Assembly (NCBI GenBank): GCA_019359535.1
Contig: JAHHHE010000028.1
Location: forward strand, 1-38,874
From: Gloeocapsa sp. UFS-A4-WI-NPMV-4B04
GTDB taxonomy: Bacteria; Cyanobacteriota; Cyanobacteriia; Cyanobacteriales; Chroococcidiopsidaceae
DNA: 38,874 bases
Direction of reading: 5' to 3'
The position numbers and the translations under genes are program-made. This document shows positions 8,199-15,463 of the stretch, in pieces; the stretch's first letter is position 1, and each line of letters begins with the position of its first letter. Below the pieces are notes generated by a model. The model did not search any database. It saw nothing but the letters and a program-made list of their open reading frames with translations, and was not told the DNA's origin.

Positions 8199-8483
8199 AT
8201 GGCTAATAAACTCAGTTATCAAAGAAAAGGGCAAGCTCACTTAATTCCATTGGTTGGTGGGCTTTTAGGATTTTTACTAGGTATTTCTGGACTTACAAAT
8301 AATTTGATTCTTGAGAAACCAGAGAGTTTTTTCAAAGAAAAATTAGTAAATGTACCTCACCAAGTTACAGCACTTAGTTTTATAGGATTTCGTGCGTTGT
8401 TTCTAACTTATGTTGGGCTATCTGCTGGCTTAGTAGTTAGCGATAACTACAGCAAGCAAAACAAATCTGGATACAAAAGTTAA
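8199..8483 (+). CDS. Small two-helix membrane protein, unknown
   Basis: The 94-residue protein has a hydrophobic segment at about residues 16-33 (LIPLVGGLLGFLLGISGL) and a second at about 60-80 (FIGFRALFLTYVGLSAGLVV), joined by a polar loop. The C-terminus is basic and Asn/Ser-rich. I do not recognise the family. It follows the MerR-like gene by 46 bases and precedes the next small membrane protein by 5 bases, so the three are likely co-transcribed. The ATG has only a weak AGGTAG upstream. Small membrane proteins like this are frequent on cyanobacterial plasmids, for example as entry-exclusion or toxin-type proteins, but nothing here decides. Confidence 0.6.
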   Translation: MANKLSYQRKGQAHLIPLVGGLLGFLLGISGLTNNLILEKPESFFKEKLVNVPHQVTALSFIGFRALFLTYVGLSAGLVVSDNYSKQNKSGYKS

Positions 8484-8488
8484 GCCTT

Positions 8489-8725
8489 ATGGTTAAAGCT
8501 AAAGCTAAAGCTAAAGCTATGAGGAAAAAACTTATATTGGTTCAACAAATTTTAGAATGGAGCATAACTATTGTTTCAGCACTTGTTGGCATATTCCTAA
8601 TCTTTTATGGAGAACCTGTGCGCGGTTTGGGCTATCTATTGGTAGCGATCGCTTTGTTGCCGTTATTTGAATTACCAATAATTATTCGAGCGTTTGCAGC
8701 AACATTGGGTTTAATATTTTTGTAG
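8489..8725 (+). CDS. Small membrane protein with Lys-Ala repeat at N-terminus
   Basis: The 78-residue protein begins MVKAKAKAKA, encoded by a hexanucleotide repeat, and then has two hydrophobic segments (about residues 22-42 and 45-75). An internal ATG at 8519 (MRKKLILV) directly after the repeat could be the real start. The gene follows the previous one by 5 bases and ends inside a strong hairpin. It is not recognisable by family. Being directly coupled to another two-helix membrane protein suggests they act together, but no function is evident. Confidence 0.55.
   Translation: MVKAKAKAKAMRKKLILVQQILEWSITIVSALVGIFLIFYGEPVRGLGYLLVAIALLPLFELPIIIRAFAATLGLIFL
8495..8518 (+). repeat. Hexanucleotide repeat (AAAGCT)4
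   Basis: Four perfect copies of AAAGCT lie between two possible start codons (8489 and 8519) of the small membrane protein gene. Because the unit is a multiple of three, copy-number change would add or remove Lys-Ala pairs without shifting frame. Confidence 0.85.
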
Positions 8726-8764
8726 AAGCCAGTTACTTAATAAGTTATTAAGTAGCTGGCTTCT
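8724..8764 (+). terminator. Strong hairpin at the end of the small membrane protein operon
   Basis: AGAAGCCAG...CTGGCTTCT arms form a near-perfect stem of about 19-20 bp around a two-base loop, starting at the stop codon of the upstream gene. There is no long T run, so it could stabilise the 3' end or act bidirectionally rather than be a textbook intrinsic terminator. Confidence 0.65.
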
Positions 8765-8810
8765 ATCTGCTTTAAGATTCTCCACTGCGGCAATTTTCCC
8801 CAACACAACC

Positions 8811-8844
8811 TGGAAAAGAAAGAAACTATCCTCTTTCTTTTCCA
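8811..8844. terminator. Bidirectional hairpin between convergent genes
   Basis: TGGAAAAGAAAG at 8811-8822 and its exact reverse complement CTTTCTTTTCCA at 8833-8844 form a 12-bp stem with a 10-base loop. It lies between the convergent membrane-protein and DUF3102 genes, just downstream of the latter's stop, a position expected for a shared terminator. Confidence 0.65.
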
Positions 8845-8873
8845 AGGAGTGGTATTAGGCTGGCTATTAGCTA

Positions 8874-9971
8874 TTAAGCGAGGCGCTGCCGCTCGTCCAT
8901 TTCACGTTGCGATTTTTGAATCAAAAGACTGAGCGCTGACTGTGTTAACCCACTGAAGTTAATCTTGTCTACCGCTAGCCGGGAAAACGCTTGTTCATTC
9001 ATAGAATCCAGACATTTGTTACATAGATCGGATATATCATCTTTAGGTAGTATTTCAACAACCAAATGGTTGAATGCTCCTGCTCCTAAACGCTGTTCAA
9101 AATTTGCCAGCATCTTCGCTACTTGATGGTCGTCAACGGCTTCTAGCTGTTCTAGCAGCACAGCATCTGTTGAATCTGAGGTAGTAAACAGGGGTTTATT
9201 CATATCTAATGGGGATGAATGATCTGGTTCTACATCTGAAAGTTGGTCTTGGTTGTTGACTAAACGAAGGTGGGAAGCTTTGGAATGAAATTCGCCTTCT
9301 GGGGAATCAAATATTTCTGAATCAGTGTCTTCTCCCAGTAAGTCTTCTTCTGAGTTTTCAACTGCACCCGAATTATCAGCCCAATGCTGCCAACTTAAAG
9401 GTGCTTCTGGTATTTTACCCCCAGTGGATGATTCTTGCCCTACAGTTTCAGCATCAATATCAATAGTTATTGGCTCGTCGGGCTGGAACTTGGTTACTTG
9501 TTTATGCTGCCTGGTACTCGCTTTAGCTTTAATCACCTTTGCCTTAGAACAAGTAATTTTTTCCCCTTGATTAGCCCGTTCTATGGCTTCAATTCTTGCT
9601 AGTTCAGAAGTAGAGGGAGCAGCTAGCTCGTACAAAGCTGAATGAGCAATATCCAAATGTGTGAAATTCACACATTTGAACTTAGTAGCCACCTGCATAT
9701 ACTTAGTCGCTGTCCAAAAACTCCAGTCAAACTCAGATTTTAACCAGTGTCGGAAATGTCCGTGTCCGAGTTCTACTTTAACTTCTGCTAACTTTTGTCC
9801 AATATCAATGATGTCTTGAGCAGTACGACGCATCAAACTTTTAATTTCTGATGTACGTTGCTTTACGACAATTCGGATTTCCGCGTCGAGGGTAGCATAA
9901 TCAAAATCTTGAGCAACAGGATTCGGCAACTGTTCTGGTAGCCCAAAAGGTAATTCGTTACTGGAAACCAT
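8874..9971 (-). CDS. DUF3102-family plasmid protein
   Basis: This 365-residue protein carries a DUF3102-like region at about residues 28-135. It is marked by LMRRTAQDIIDIGQKLAEVKVELGHG-type sequence followed by FRHWLKSEFDWSFWTATKYM and the A-kF segment. Such proteins are common on mobile elements and plasmids in cyanobacteria and firmicutes; their biochemical role is not established, though the helical N-terminus suggests DNA or nucleoprotein binding. The middle (about 150-280) is acidic and low complexity; the end is helical. The ATG is preceded by AAGGAG. The gene diverges from the TPR gene at 10536, and the intervening region holds the TATGGATTGACA repeats and an inverted copy of the motif, which may be its binding sites (inference). 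Confidence 0.75.
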   Translation of the reverse strand: MVSSNELPFGLPEQLPNPVAQDFDYATLDAEIRIVVKQRTSEIKSLMRRTAQDIIDIGQKLAEVKVELGHGHFRHWLKSEFDWSFWTATKYMQVATKFKCVNFTHLDIAHSALYELAAPSTSELARIEAIERANQGEKITCSKAKVIKAKASTRQHKQVTKFQPDEPITIDIDAETVGQESSTGGKIPEAPLSWQHWADNSGAVENSEEDLLGEDTDSEIFDSPEGEFHSKASHLRLVNNQDQLSDVEPDHSSPLDMNKPLFTTSDSTDAVLLEQLEAVDDHQVAKMLANFEQRLGAGAFNHLVVEILPKDDISDLCNKCLDSMNEQAFSRLAVDKINFSGLTQSALSLLIQKSQREMDERQRLA

Positions 9972-10094
9972 GATTAAATCACTCCTTTTTATATAGCACT
10001 TACTATCCAGGCAATAACTTATGCTCCAAAGTCGAAATTAAACATAGGAGCTTGCGACCGCTTGTGTAGTAAGGCTAGGAGTAATTCAATGTCG

Positions 10095-10124
10095 TGTCAA
10101 TCCATAAGAAAATATGGATTGACA
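10095..10124. promoter_or_regulatory. Perfect inverted repeat of the TATGGATTGACA motif
   Basis: TGTCAATCCATA (10095-10106) and its exact reverse complement TATGGATTGACA (10113-10124) flank a 6-base spacer. This is the motif repeated three more times downstream. A 12-bp two-fold symmetric site upstream of the DUF3102 gene is typical of an operator for a dimeric DNA-binding protein, and it could also form a hairpin. Confidence 0.7.
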
Positions 10125-10417
10125 AAATAGTAATAATCCTGTATTAGCAATACTGAAAATTTTATGTTTTTTAGCGGAAAAGTGAAGTTTGTAGCAGGAA
10201 AACAGGCAAAAGAACCAAATTCACCAATTAATTCACAGTATATATTTTTATAAAGTATGGATTGACAAAAAAGCTATCGTAGGAAGAACCAAATCAACCT
10301 ACTAATTAGTAATGTATCTTTTTGTAAAGTATGGATTGACAAAAAGCTTATCGCAAAAAACTTAAATTTAACTCCTAAACTGTAATATGTTGTTTTATAA
10401 CTTATGGATTGACAAAA
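10113..10417 (+). repeat. Spaced direct repeats of TATGGATTGACAAAA, about 73-74 bp apart
   Basis: Identical 15-base copies occur at 10113-10127, 10256-10270, 10330-10344 and 10403-10417. Start-to-start distances are 143, 74 and 73, so the first gap is about two periods. The surrounding sequence also repeats in degenerate form: AGAACCAAAT occurs about 45 bases before the second and third copies, and TTTTATAAAG or TTTTGTAAAG just before them. Each copy contains TTGACA, but none has a convincing -10 box at normal spacing. The array fills the gap between the divergent DUF3102 and TPR genes (9972-10535), with no gene in it. Confidence 0.8.
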
Positions 10418-10535
10418 AACTTGATCTGATAAAGAAAATTGGATATCTGGCTCGAAGCTTGACATTAAATTGCTGGGTTACTGGGCAATTTTTCTAGCAA
10501 AATATACTGAAGGGTATTTTAAGGACTCAAAACAA

Positions 10536-11840
10536 ATGGATGCTGAGGATTTCCCAAAGCTTATCGAGTTACTTGATAAATTGTCTCGTAAGCGAACAGG
10601 ACGGTATTTGAAGAATAGTGAAAAAACTATTCTTCAGCAACTTTTAATTGGGAAGCAACAAGACAAAATTGAATGTATAAAAGACGACAGTAATGATGAA
10701 TATGATAATGAGTATATTCGGAAGACTTTGATTCCTAAGTTATGGGATCACCTATCAAAAGTATTTAAAAAACGAATTAGGCAAAAAAATGTCTTAAACG
10801 AGCTTAAAAAACTCCAATCACAAAATCAGGAATTGAAAATTCTTTCATTGATTCGAGAAATTATTAATAGACACATCAAGCTTAAGGGTAATACTGTTGC
10901 CAGTCGCTCAGTTTTAGGTAAGACTAAAAAAATTTCCTACCTCAACTTTGAGGGTACTAGCCAAAACACGGCTCGTTTAAATACTCCCTCTGCTTATAGC
11001 ACTCAGTTAACACTTAATGGGCAGCAATTCACCACATCTCCTGATGCAGAGGAGCAAAAATTTGAAGATGACGCACCAGAACAAACACAGCCCAAGTTTC
11101 ACGACCACTCTTACCAGGTGGTTACAACTGATAAGACTAGAAGCACTAACAGCACCTATGGCTGGCACTTACATATGAGGTTGAGCAAAGCTGGGCTACC
11201 ATTGCTGATAGCAGCTGGAGTTTTAGGCAGTTGTTTCGGGTTGTCCTGGCTAGCTAATTGGTATGGAGTAAAAAGTCGTTTGGCAGGAAACTTGCCTCAT
11301 GCTGAACTGAGCTACAAAATTGCCCTCAAGTTGTTTCCTTTTAGCCCCTTCTCAGCACCAACACATTACAACCTTGGAGAACTATACGAGGAGCAGCAAA
11401 ATTATCAGCAAGCTAAAGCCCAATATCAGTTAGCGATTGAAGGCGGTCTGATTGATGCCTATAATAACCAAGCACGCCTGTACATACTAACTAAAAACTA
11501 TGACGCGGCTATCGGTTTATTAAGGGTTGCAATCCCCTTAGAAAAAGATCAAAATGATCTGTATAGTATGTTCAAGAATCGTGGTTGGGCGCGATTAGAG
11601 CAGGGTCGTCTTGAAGAAGCGGATCAAGCCTTAAAGGAGGCAATAGCTTTAAGAAGCGATCGCGCTCCTGCCTACTGTTTATTAGCGCAAGTCCTGGAAC
11701 GTCAAGGTGAAAAAACTGAAGCAATCTCTCAGTGGGGGAACTGCTTGGACTATGCGTATCAGTCCCAATCTCCAGAGGAAGATAAATGGATAAATCTGGC
11801 ACAGCAACGCCTCAAGGCAGAAGAAGGAGATGGCAAGTGA
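10536..11840 (+). CDS. Membrane-anchored TPR protein with vMAP-like N-terminal helical domain
   Basis: From the ATG at 10536 (AAGGA upstream; a TTG at 10470 would add 22 residues) the protein is 434 residues. The N-terminal 100 residues (LIELLDKLSRKRTGRYL..SEKTILQQLLIGKQ..) resemble the small helical domain that cyanobacteria place in front of NB-ARC, vWA-MoxR-associated and TPR signalling proteins. A polar linker follows, then one transmembrane helix at about residues 225-245 (LPLLIAAGVLGSCFGLSWLA), then four or more TPR motifs (HYNLGELYEEQQNYQQAKAQY, AYCLLAQVLERQGEKTEAISQW). The arrangement suggests a cytoplasmic sensing domain and exported TPRs for protein contacts. Its stop overlaps the FecR gene start (GTGA), so the two are translationally coupled. 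Confidence 0.7.
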   Translation: MDAEDFPKLIELLDKLSRKRTGRYLKNSEKTILQQLLIGKQQDKIECIKDDSNDEYDNEYIRKTLIPKLWDHLSKVFKKRIRQKNVLNELKKLQSQNQELKILSLIREIINRHIKLKGNTVASRSVLGKTKKISYLNFEGTSQNTARLNTPSAYSTQLTLNGQQFTTSPDAEEQKFEDDAPEQTQPKFHDHSYQVVTTDKTRSTNSTYGWHLHMRLSKAGLPLLIAAGVLGSCFGLSWLANWYGVKSRLAGNLPHAELSYKIALKLFPFSPFSAPTHYNLGELYEEQQNYQQAKAQYQLAIEGGLIDAYNNQARLYILTKNYDAAIGLLRVAIPLEKDQNDLYSMFKNRGWARLEQGRLEEADQALKEAIALRSDRAPAYCLLAQVLERQGEKTEAISQWGNCLDYAYQSQSPEEDKWINLAQQRLKAEEGDGK

Positions 11841-12901
11841 GCCGTAATGTTTCAATTGGGATAATTGTGAGTCTGTTATTGTCAGCTACATCAGGCGATC
11901 AGAAAGCAACATCTTCACCCATAGTAAAAGAATCAACTAATAGTTGTGTCCATGTGGGGCGATTGATCTCAGTTGCCGGAAAAGTGGAACTGAAGCGCCA
12001 TGAATGGTCAAATTATCACCAAGCTACTGTTGGAGCAGCGCTTTGTCAGGGCGATCGGCTGCGGTTAGAAAAGGCAGCAAGAGCAATAGTACAGTGTACT
12101 AACGCCAACCAGAACTCTTGGAGTGTACTCAGTTCCTTGTCATCAGGTGCAGCTATTAGCTGCCGTCCACCGGACGAACCAGTATTTACGAATACTCAAC
12201 CAACTGTACCCACTCGTAACCCGCTAGCTAGTGGGATTCCCGACATTATTACCCCTAGACAAACTTGGTTACTGGATAACAAGCCAACGTTACGCTGGTT
12301 TGCTGTACCGGGTACAACTGTTTATGTTGTTAAAGTAAGTGGCCCAGGAGTTAGATGGGTACGTGAAGTTAATACGACTTCTATTCCTTACCCAGACAAT
12401 TCACCCTTGAGAGCAGGTGAGGGATATTTGATGGTTGTTTATGCTGAAAACGGTAAAACGGCAAAGACTATTTTTAGCTTACTTGATGAAAAAAGGGCAG
12501 CTTTGGTGCGGGCAGCTGTTGAACGTATTGCTAGACAAAACTTAAATGATGAAGCAAAAGCTTTAGCCATTGCCGAGGTTTATGTTGGCCAGGGGTTGAC
12601 TACAGAAGCGATTGAACTTCTAGAAACGTTGGTCAACAAAAAGACTGAGACAGTAGCAATTTATCAAATGCTTGGCGATCTCTTTGTACAAGCACGATTG
12701 TTGCGGCAAGCTGAAAGCAATTATCTCCAAGCAGTAGATTTTGCAGCGACTGGTAATGATATCGAAGGGCAAGCCGTCGCCGCCGCTAGGTTGGGCGAAG
12801 TATACACAGCACTCGGCAACTCAGATGCTGCAACCTATTGGCAGAAGCAGGCGCAAAAAGGTTATCAAATTTTGTTATCTTCAAAGCCAGTTGCCCACTA
12901 G
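11837..12901 (+). CDS. Exported FecR-domain protein with C-terminal TPRs
   Basis: The likely start is the GTG at 11837, which overlaps the upstream stop as GTGA and has AAGGAG 8 bases before it. A longer frame from 11786 would lack this and bury the signal peptide. The product is 354 residues. A signal peptide (MSRNVSIGIIVSLLLSATSG) is followed by a FecR-type domain (VGRLISVAGKVELKRHEW...GAALCQGDRLRLEKAARAIVQC), a proline-rich linker, an Ig-like segment (about 140-225) and TPR repeats to the end. FecR domains of this kind occur in cyanobacterial envelope proteins, where they are thought to bind glycans or partners. The 3' end overlaps the convergent CHAT gene by 21 bases. Confidence 0.75.
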   Translation: MSRNVSIGIIVSLLLSATSGDQKATSSPIVKESTNSCVHVGRLISVAGKVELKRHEWSNYHQATVGAALCQGDRLRLEKAARAIVQCTNANQNSWSVLSSLSSGAAISCRPPDEPVFTNTQPTVPTRNPLASGIPDIITPRQTWLLDNKPTLRWFAVPGTTVYVVKVSGPGVRWVREVNTTSIPYPDNSPLRAGEGYLMVVYAENGKTAKTIFSLLDEKRAALVRAAVERIARQNLNDEAKALAIAEVYVGQGLTTEAIELLETLVNKKTETVAIYQMLGDLFVQARLLRQAESNYLQAVDFAATGNDIEGQAVAAARLGEVYTALGNSDAATYWQKQAQKGYQILLSSKPVAH

Positions 12902-15463
12902 AACATAAGATGCCCATCTAGATGGATACTTATACTTACGCAGGAGCTCTAACTGAGCGCTCTGAAGTGCTTTAGCTTTGCTTACTGTAGAATTACTGGG
13001 ATTGGATAACGTTTTGTAAAACTGCCCCATGAGTTCGGCAGTGGAAGTATCGTTTATTTCCCACAGTGTTGCTAACGTAGTCCGTACTCCTACCCTTACT
13101 GCTACCCCAGCCAATCCCAAAGCCGCCCGTTTATCGCCCTCGGCTGTCTCGCAGGCACTGAGGACAAGTAAGTCAATTGCATCCGGTTGGTTTTCTGCCC
13201 TGTTTTCAAGTAAGGTCTTCAGCTCGTTGATATTAATCCGCTTATCCCAGGCACGAATGTAGGTTTGGTCAGGGCTAGAACTAAATTGACCGTGAGTCGC
13301 CAAATGGACGACTGAAAAAGGACGTTCGTTAATTTTACTTTCTAAGGCATGACCAGTAAATTCTTGATTACTAAGAACTACACTTTCGGCAACTTCAGAT
13401 ATTTGCTTCAGTTCATCTTTTACTTTAGGTAATGCCGACCCACTAAACCCTGGTATTTTTTGAGAAATTCCGGCTGCTAAGACTTGTAGTTGAGTATTTG
13501 GCAAAGATTTAGGAGGTAGTAGCTGAAGGCTAGGACTTACCGCCAGTGCATATTTTTCGATTAAATAATGCTCACCGTCGTGTAATACTGCCATGGGGAT
13601 TTGGCGTAATACGCCATCTAAAACAAATACCAACGTTTTCACCCCATTCTTCTCTAAATCTGACTCCACAGGTTTAATCAGCAAGCTGTACACTTGCTGC
13701 GAAAATTTCAGAAACTGTAAGGTATTACCATCTGAGAGTTCAACGCTTTGTCGTAACGTTTCGATTAGGTCTTCAAAATCTTGCTCCAAGGATAACGATG
13801 TTGAATAGTGCCGTAGCGGTTGACCCGATAAACTAACGATAATTTCTAGGCGCTCATCTAAAACAATTGGATAGATAACTGCTGCTGTTGGATCTGATCC
13901 CCGCTCGATTGGTACTGGCGATGTCACCTGCAAATTGCACCGCAGCAAATTTTCCAATTCTGCCACTTGGAGTCCTTCGATCACATCTCGCGCTTTTTTC
14001 AAATCTTTCTGGGTAGCCCCGTCAGATTGCAGTAATAAATCAACCAACTGGCGATAAACTGGTTCCACCCTTTCAGTGAAAGAGAATTGGATATTTCGGC
14101 TGGCGGCAGATAAATCACCGCGAATGGAGTGCAAGCTGTCTACTGCTTCGGTGTAAGCGGCGATCGCTCCTTTGCTATCTCCTTGATTTTTTCTAAGATA
14201 TCCTAATTGCCATTGCCACAGATAAGCAATATCTGTCGCTCTAATTGCTTGGGCTAGTGTCAGCGCTTGCTGTGTTAGGTCTTGGGCATAGCGCAGGTTT
14301 TGAGCGTTTTGTTGTGTTTGTGCTTGTGCGTATAATCCACCCAGGTAGCCCATCGCATAAGATTCTGTTCGCTGGTCGCCAAACCGATGCGCCAGTCGTG
14401 CAGCAGTGGCGAAAGTCTGAGCAATCTCTGTCCATGAGGGAGCGCTAGTGGCGTTAGCTTGTTTAAGGCAAGTTAGACTAGAAGCTAATTTTAGTTGAGT
14501 ATAGGCTGTCGCTCGACTAGCTGGTATTGTGTCAAGCCTAGATTTAATTTGGGGCCACAAGCCTTGTGCTTCCGACAAAGCATTTGTTTCTAGCAATGTA
14601 CTGAGGCGATTAATTTGTGCTTGAATCCATACAGTTGTTGAAACAGATTCGGTTGCCGCCTGCTGATACAATACATTTGCTTGTTGATAAAATTTCCTCG
14701 GCGCACCCAGGCTGGGACTGTTGATACAGCGCCAGGGGGTTGACGGCAATTTATTCTGTATATCCTGACTTTGGCTAGCTCGTGTTCTGTCCCCCAAAGC
14801 TTGAAATGTATTCCCTAAACTAAGTAGAGCTGCGCTTTCATCTTCAGGTGAGTTCAGTGCTTTAGCTGTATTTAAACTTAGGAGAAGAATTTGTTGAGAC
14901 AGTTCTAAATTATCTAGCTTTCGCAAGACATTACCAAGGCTACGTAAGCCAATTACTTTAATCTGGGAATTTGGTGATTTTTTAAAATTGTCAAGTAAAG
15001 AATTTTGTAGTTGTTGATAATTTTCGTTTGACTGAACTAATTTCTGGCAGTCTAGCTCGGCACTATTGAAAGCTTGCAGTAAAGTATCACAGGCTGTTGG
15101 GTAAAGTCCTAATGCTTGCAATGCTTCAGCAATGTTGAGCCGACTTCTCGCAACCCCGTCAGCATCGTCCGCCTGAGCATAAGCTTTCTGCGCCTGTTGC
15201 CAAAGTTTAACTGCTTCGGAAAACTGTCCAGCTTCGTATAGTTCTTGCCCTTGATTATCTAATTCTGAAGCTTTACTGTCTGCTTTATTATTTTGGGAGG
15301 TCAAGAATGAGGGCTGGATAACTGTTGGTTGCCACGCTGACACTTGCTTTTTAGCCAGGGTCAAGGTACAAAGAATTGTTAGTACAGCTAAAAAAATTAA
15401 GACGAATACACGGCGAGTCTTTCGGTAGCGCATTTTTTTCACAATACAACGGCTATGGAGCAT
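12881..15463 (-). CDS. Exported CHAT-domain caspase-like protease with TPRs
   Basis: The 860-residue protein starts with a basic stretch and one hydrophobic segment (about residues 20-38), a signal peptide or anchor. TPR-type repeats cover about residues 60-480 (for example ELYEAGQFSEAVKLWQQAQKAY). The C-terminal CHAT domain spans about 590-860. It has the expected catalytic pair: His724 in VVHLATHG and Cys771 in LLVLSACET, so it should be an active cysteine peptidase. The C-terminus has the usual WEINDTST...RWASYVLVG signature. The start overlaps the end of the haemagglutinin gene by 11 bases, so it is translationally coupled to it. An alternative start 10 codons later (MRYRKTRR) gives a tidier signal peptide. 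CHAT-TPR next to TPS exoproteins recurs in cyanobacteria; the substrate is unknown. Confidence 0.9.
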   Translation of the reverse strand: MLHSRCIVKKMRYRKTRRVFVLIFLAVLTILCTLTLAKKQVSAWQPTVIQPSFLTSQNNKADSKASELDNQGQELYEAGQFSEAVKLWQQAQKAYAQADDADGVARSRLNIAEALQALGLYPTACDTLLQAFNSAELDCQKLVQSNENYQQLQNSLLDNFKKSPNSQIKVIGLRSLGNVLRKLDNLELSQQILLLSLNTAKALNSPEDESAALLSLGNTFQALGDRTRASQSQDIQNKLPSTPWRCINSPSLGAPRKFYQQANVLYQQAATESVSTTVWIQAQINRLSTLLETNALSEAQGLWPQIKSRLDTIPASRATAYTQLKLASSLTCLKQANATSAPSWTEIAQTFATAARLAHRFGDQRTESYAMGYLGGLYAQAQTQQNAQNLRYAQDLTQQALTLAQAIRATDIAYLWQWQLGYLRKNQGDSKGAIAAYTEAVDSLHSIRGDLSAASRNIQFSFTERVEPVYRQLVDLLLQSDGATQKDLKKARDVIEGLQVAELENLLRCNLQVTSPVPIERGSDPTAAVIYPIVLDERLEIIVSLSGQPLRHYSTSLSLEQDFEDLIETLRQSVELSDGNTLQFLKFSQQVYSLLIKPVESDLEKNGVKTLVFVLDGVLRQIPMAVLHDGEHYLIEKYALAVSPSLQLLPPKSLPNTQLQVLAAGISQKIPGFSGSALPKVKDELKQISEVAESVVLSNQEFTGHALESKINERPFSVVHLATHGQFSSSPDQTYIRAWDKRININELKTLLENRAENQPDAIDLLVLSACETAEGDKRAALGLAGVAVRVGVRTTLATLWEINDTSTAELMGQFYKTLSNPSNSTVSKAKALQSAQLELLRKYKYPSRWASYVLVGNWL

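Noticed and set aside
10113..10417. A CRISPR array, because the unit length (about 73 bp) fits repeat plus spacer.
   Set aside because: Only four copies, the intervening sequences resemble one another instead of being unique, the first gap is double length, and no cas gene is present.
10113..10420. Several sigma70 promoters based on the repeated TTGACA.
   Set aside because: No TATAAT-like box is found at 16-18 bases from any copy, so these are not claimed as promoters.
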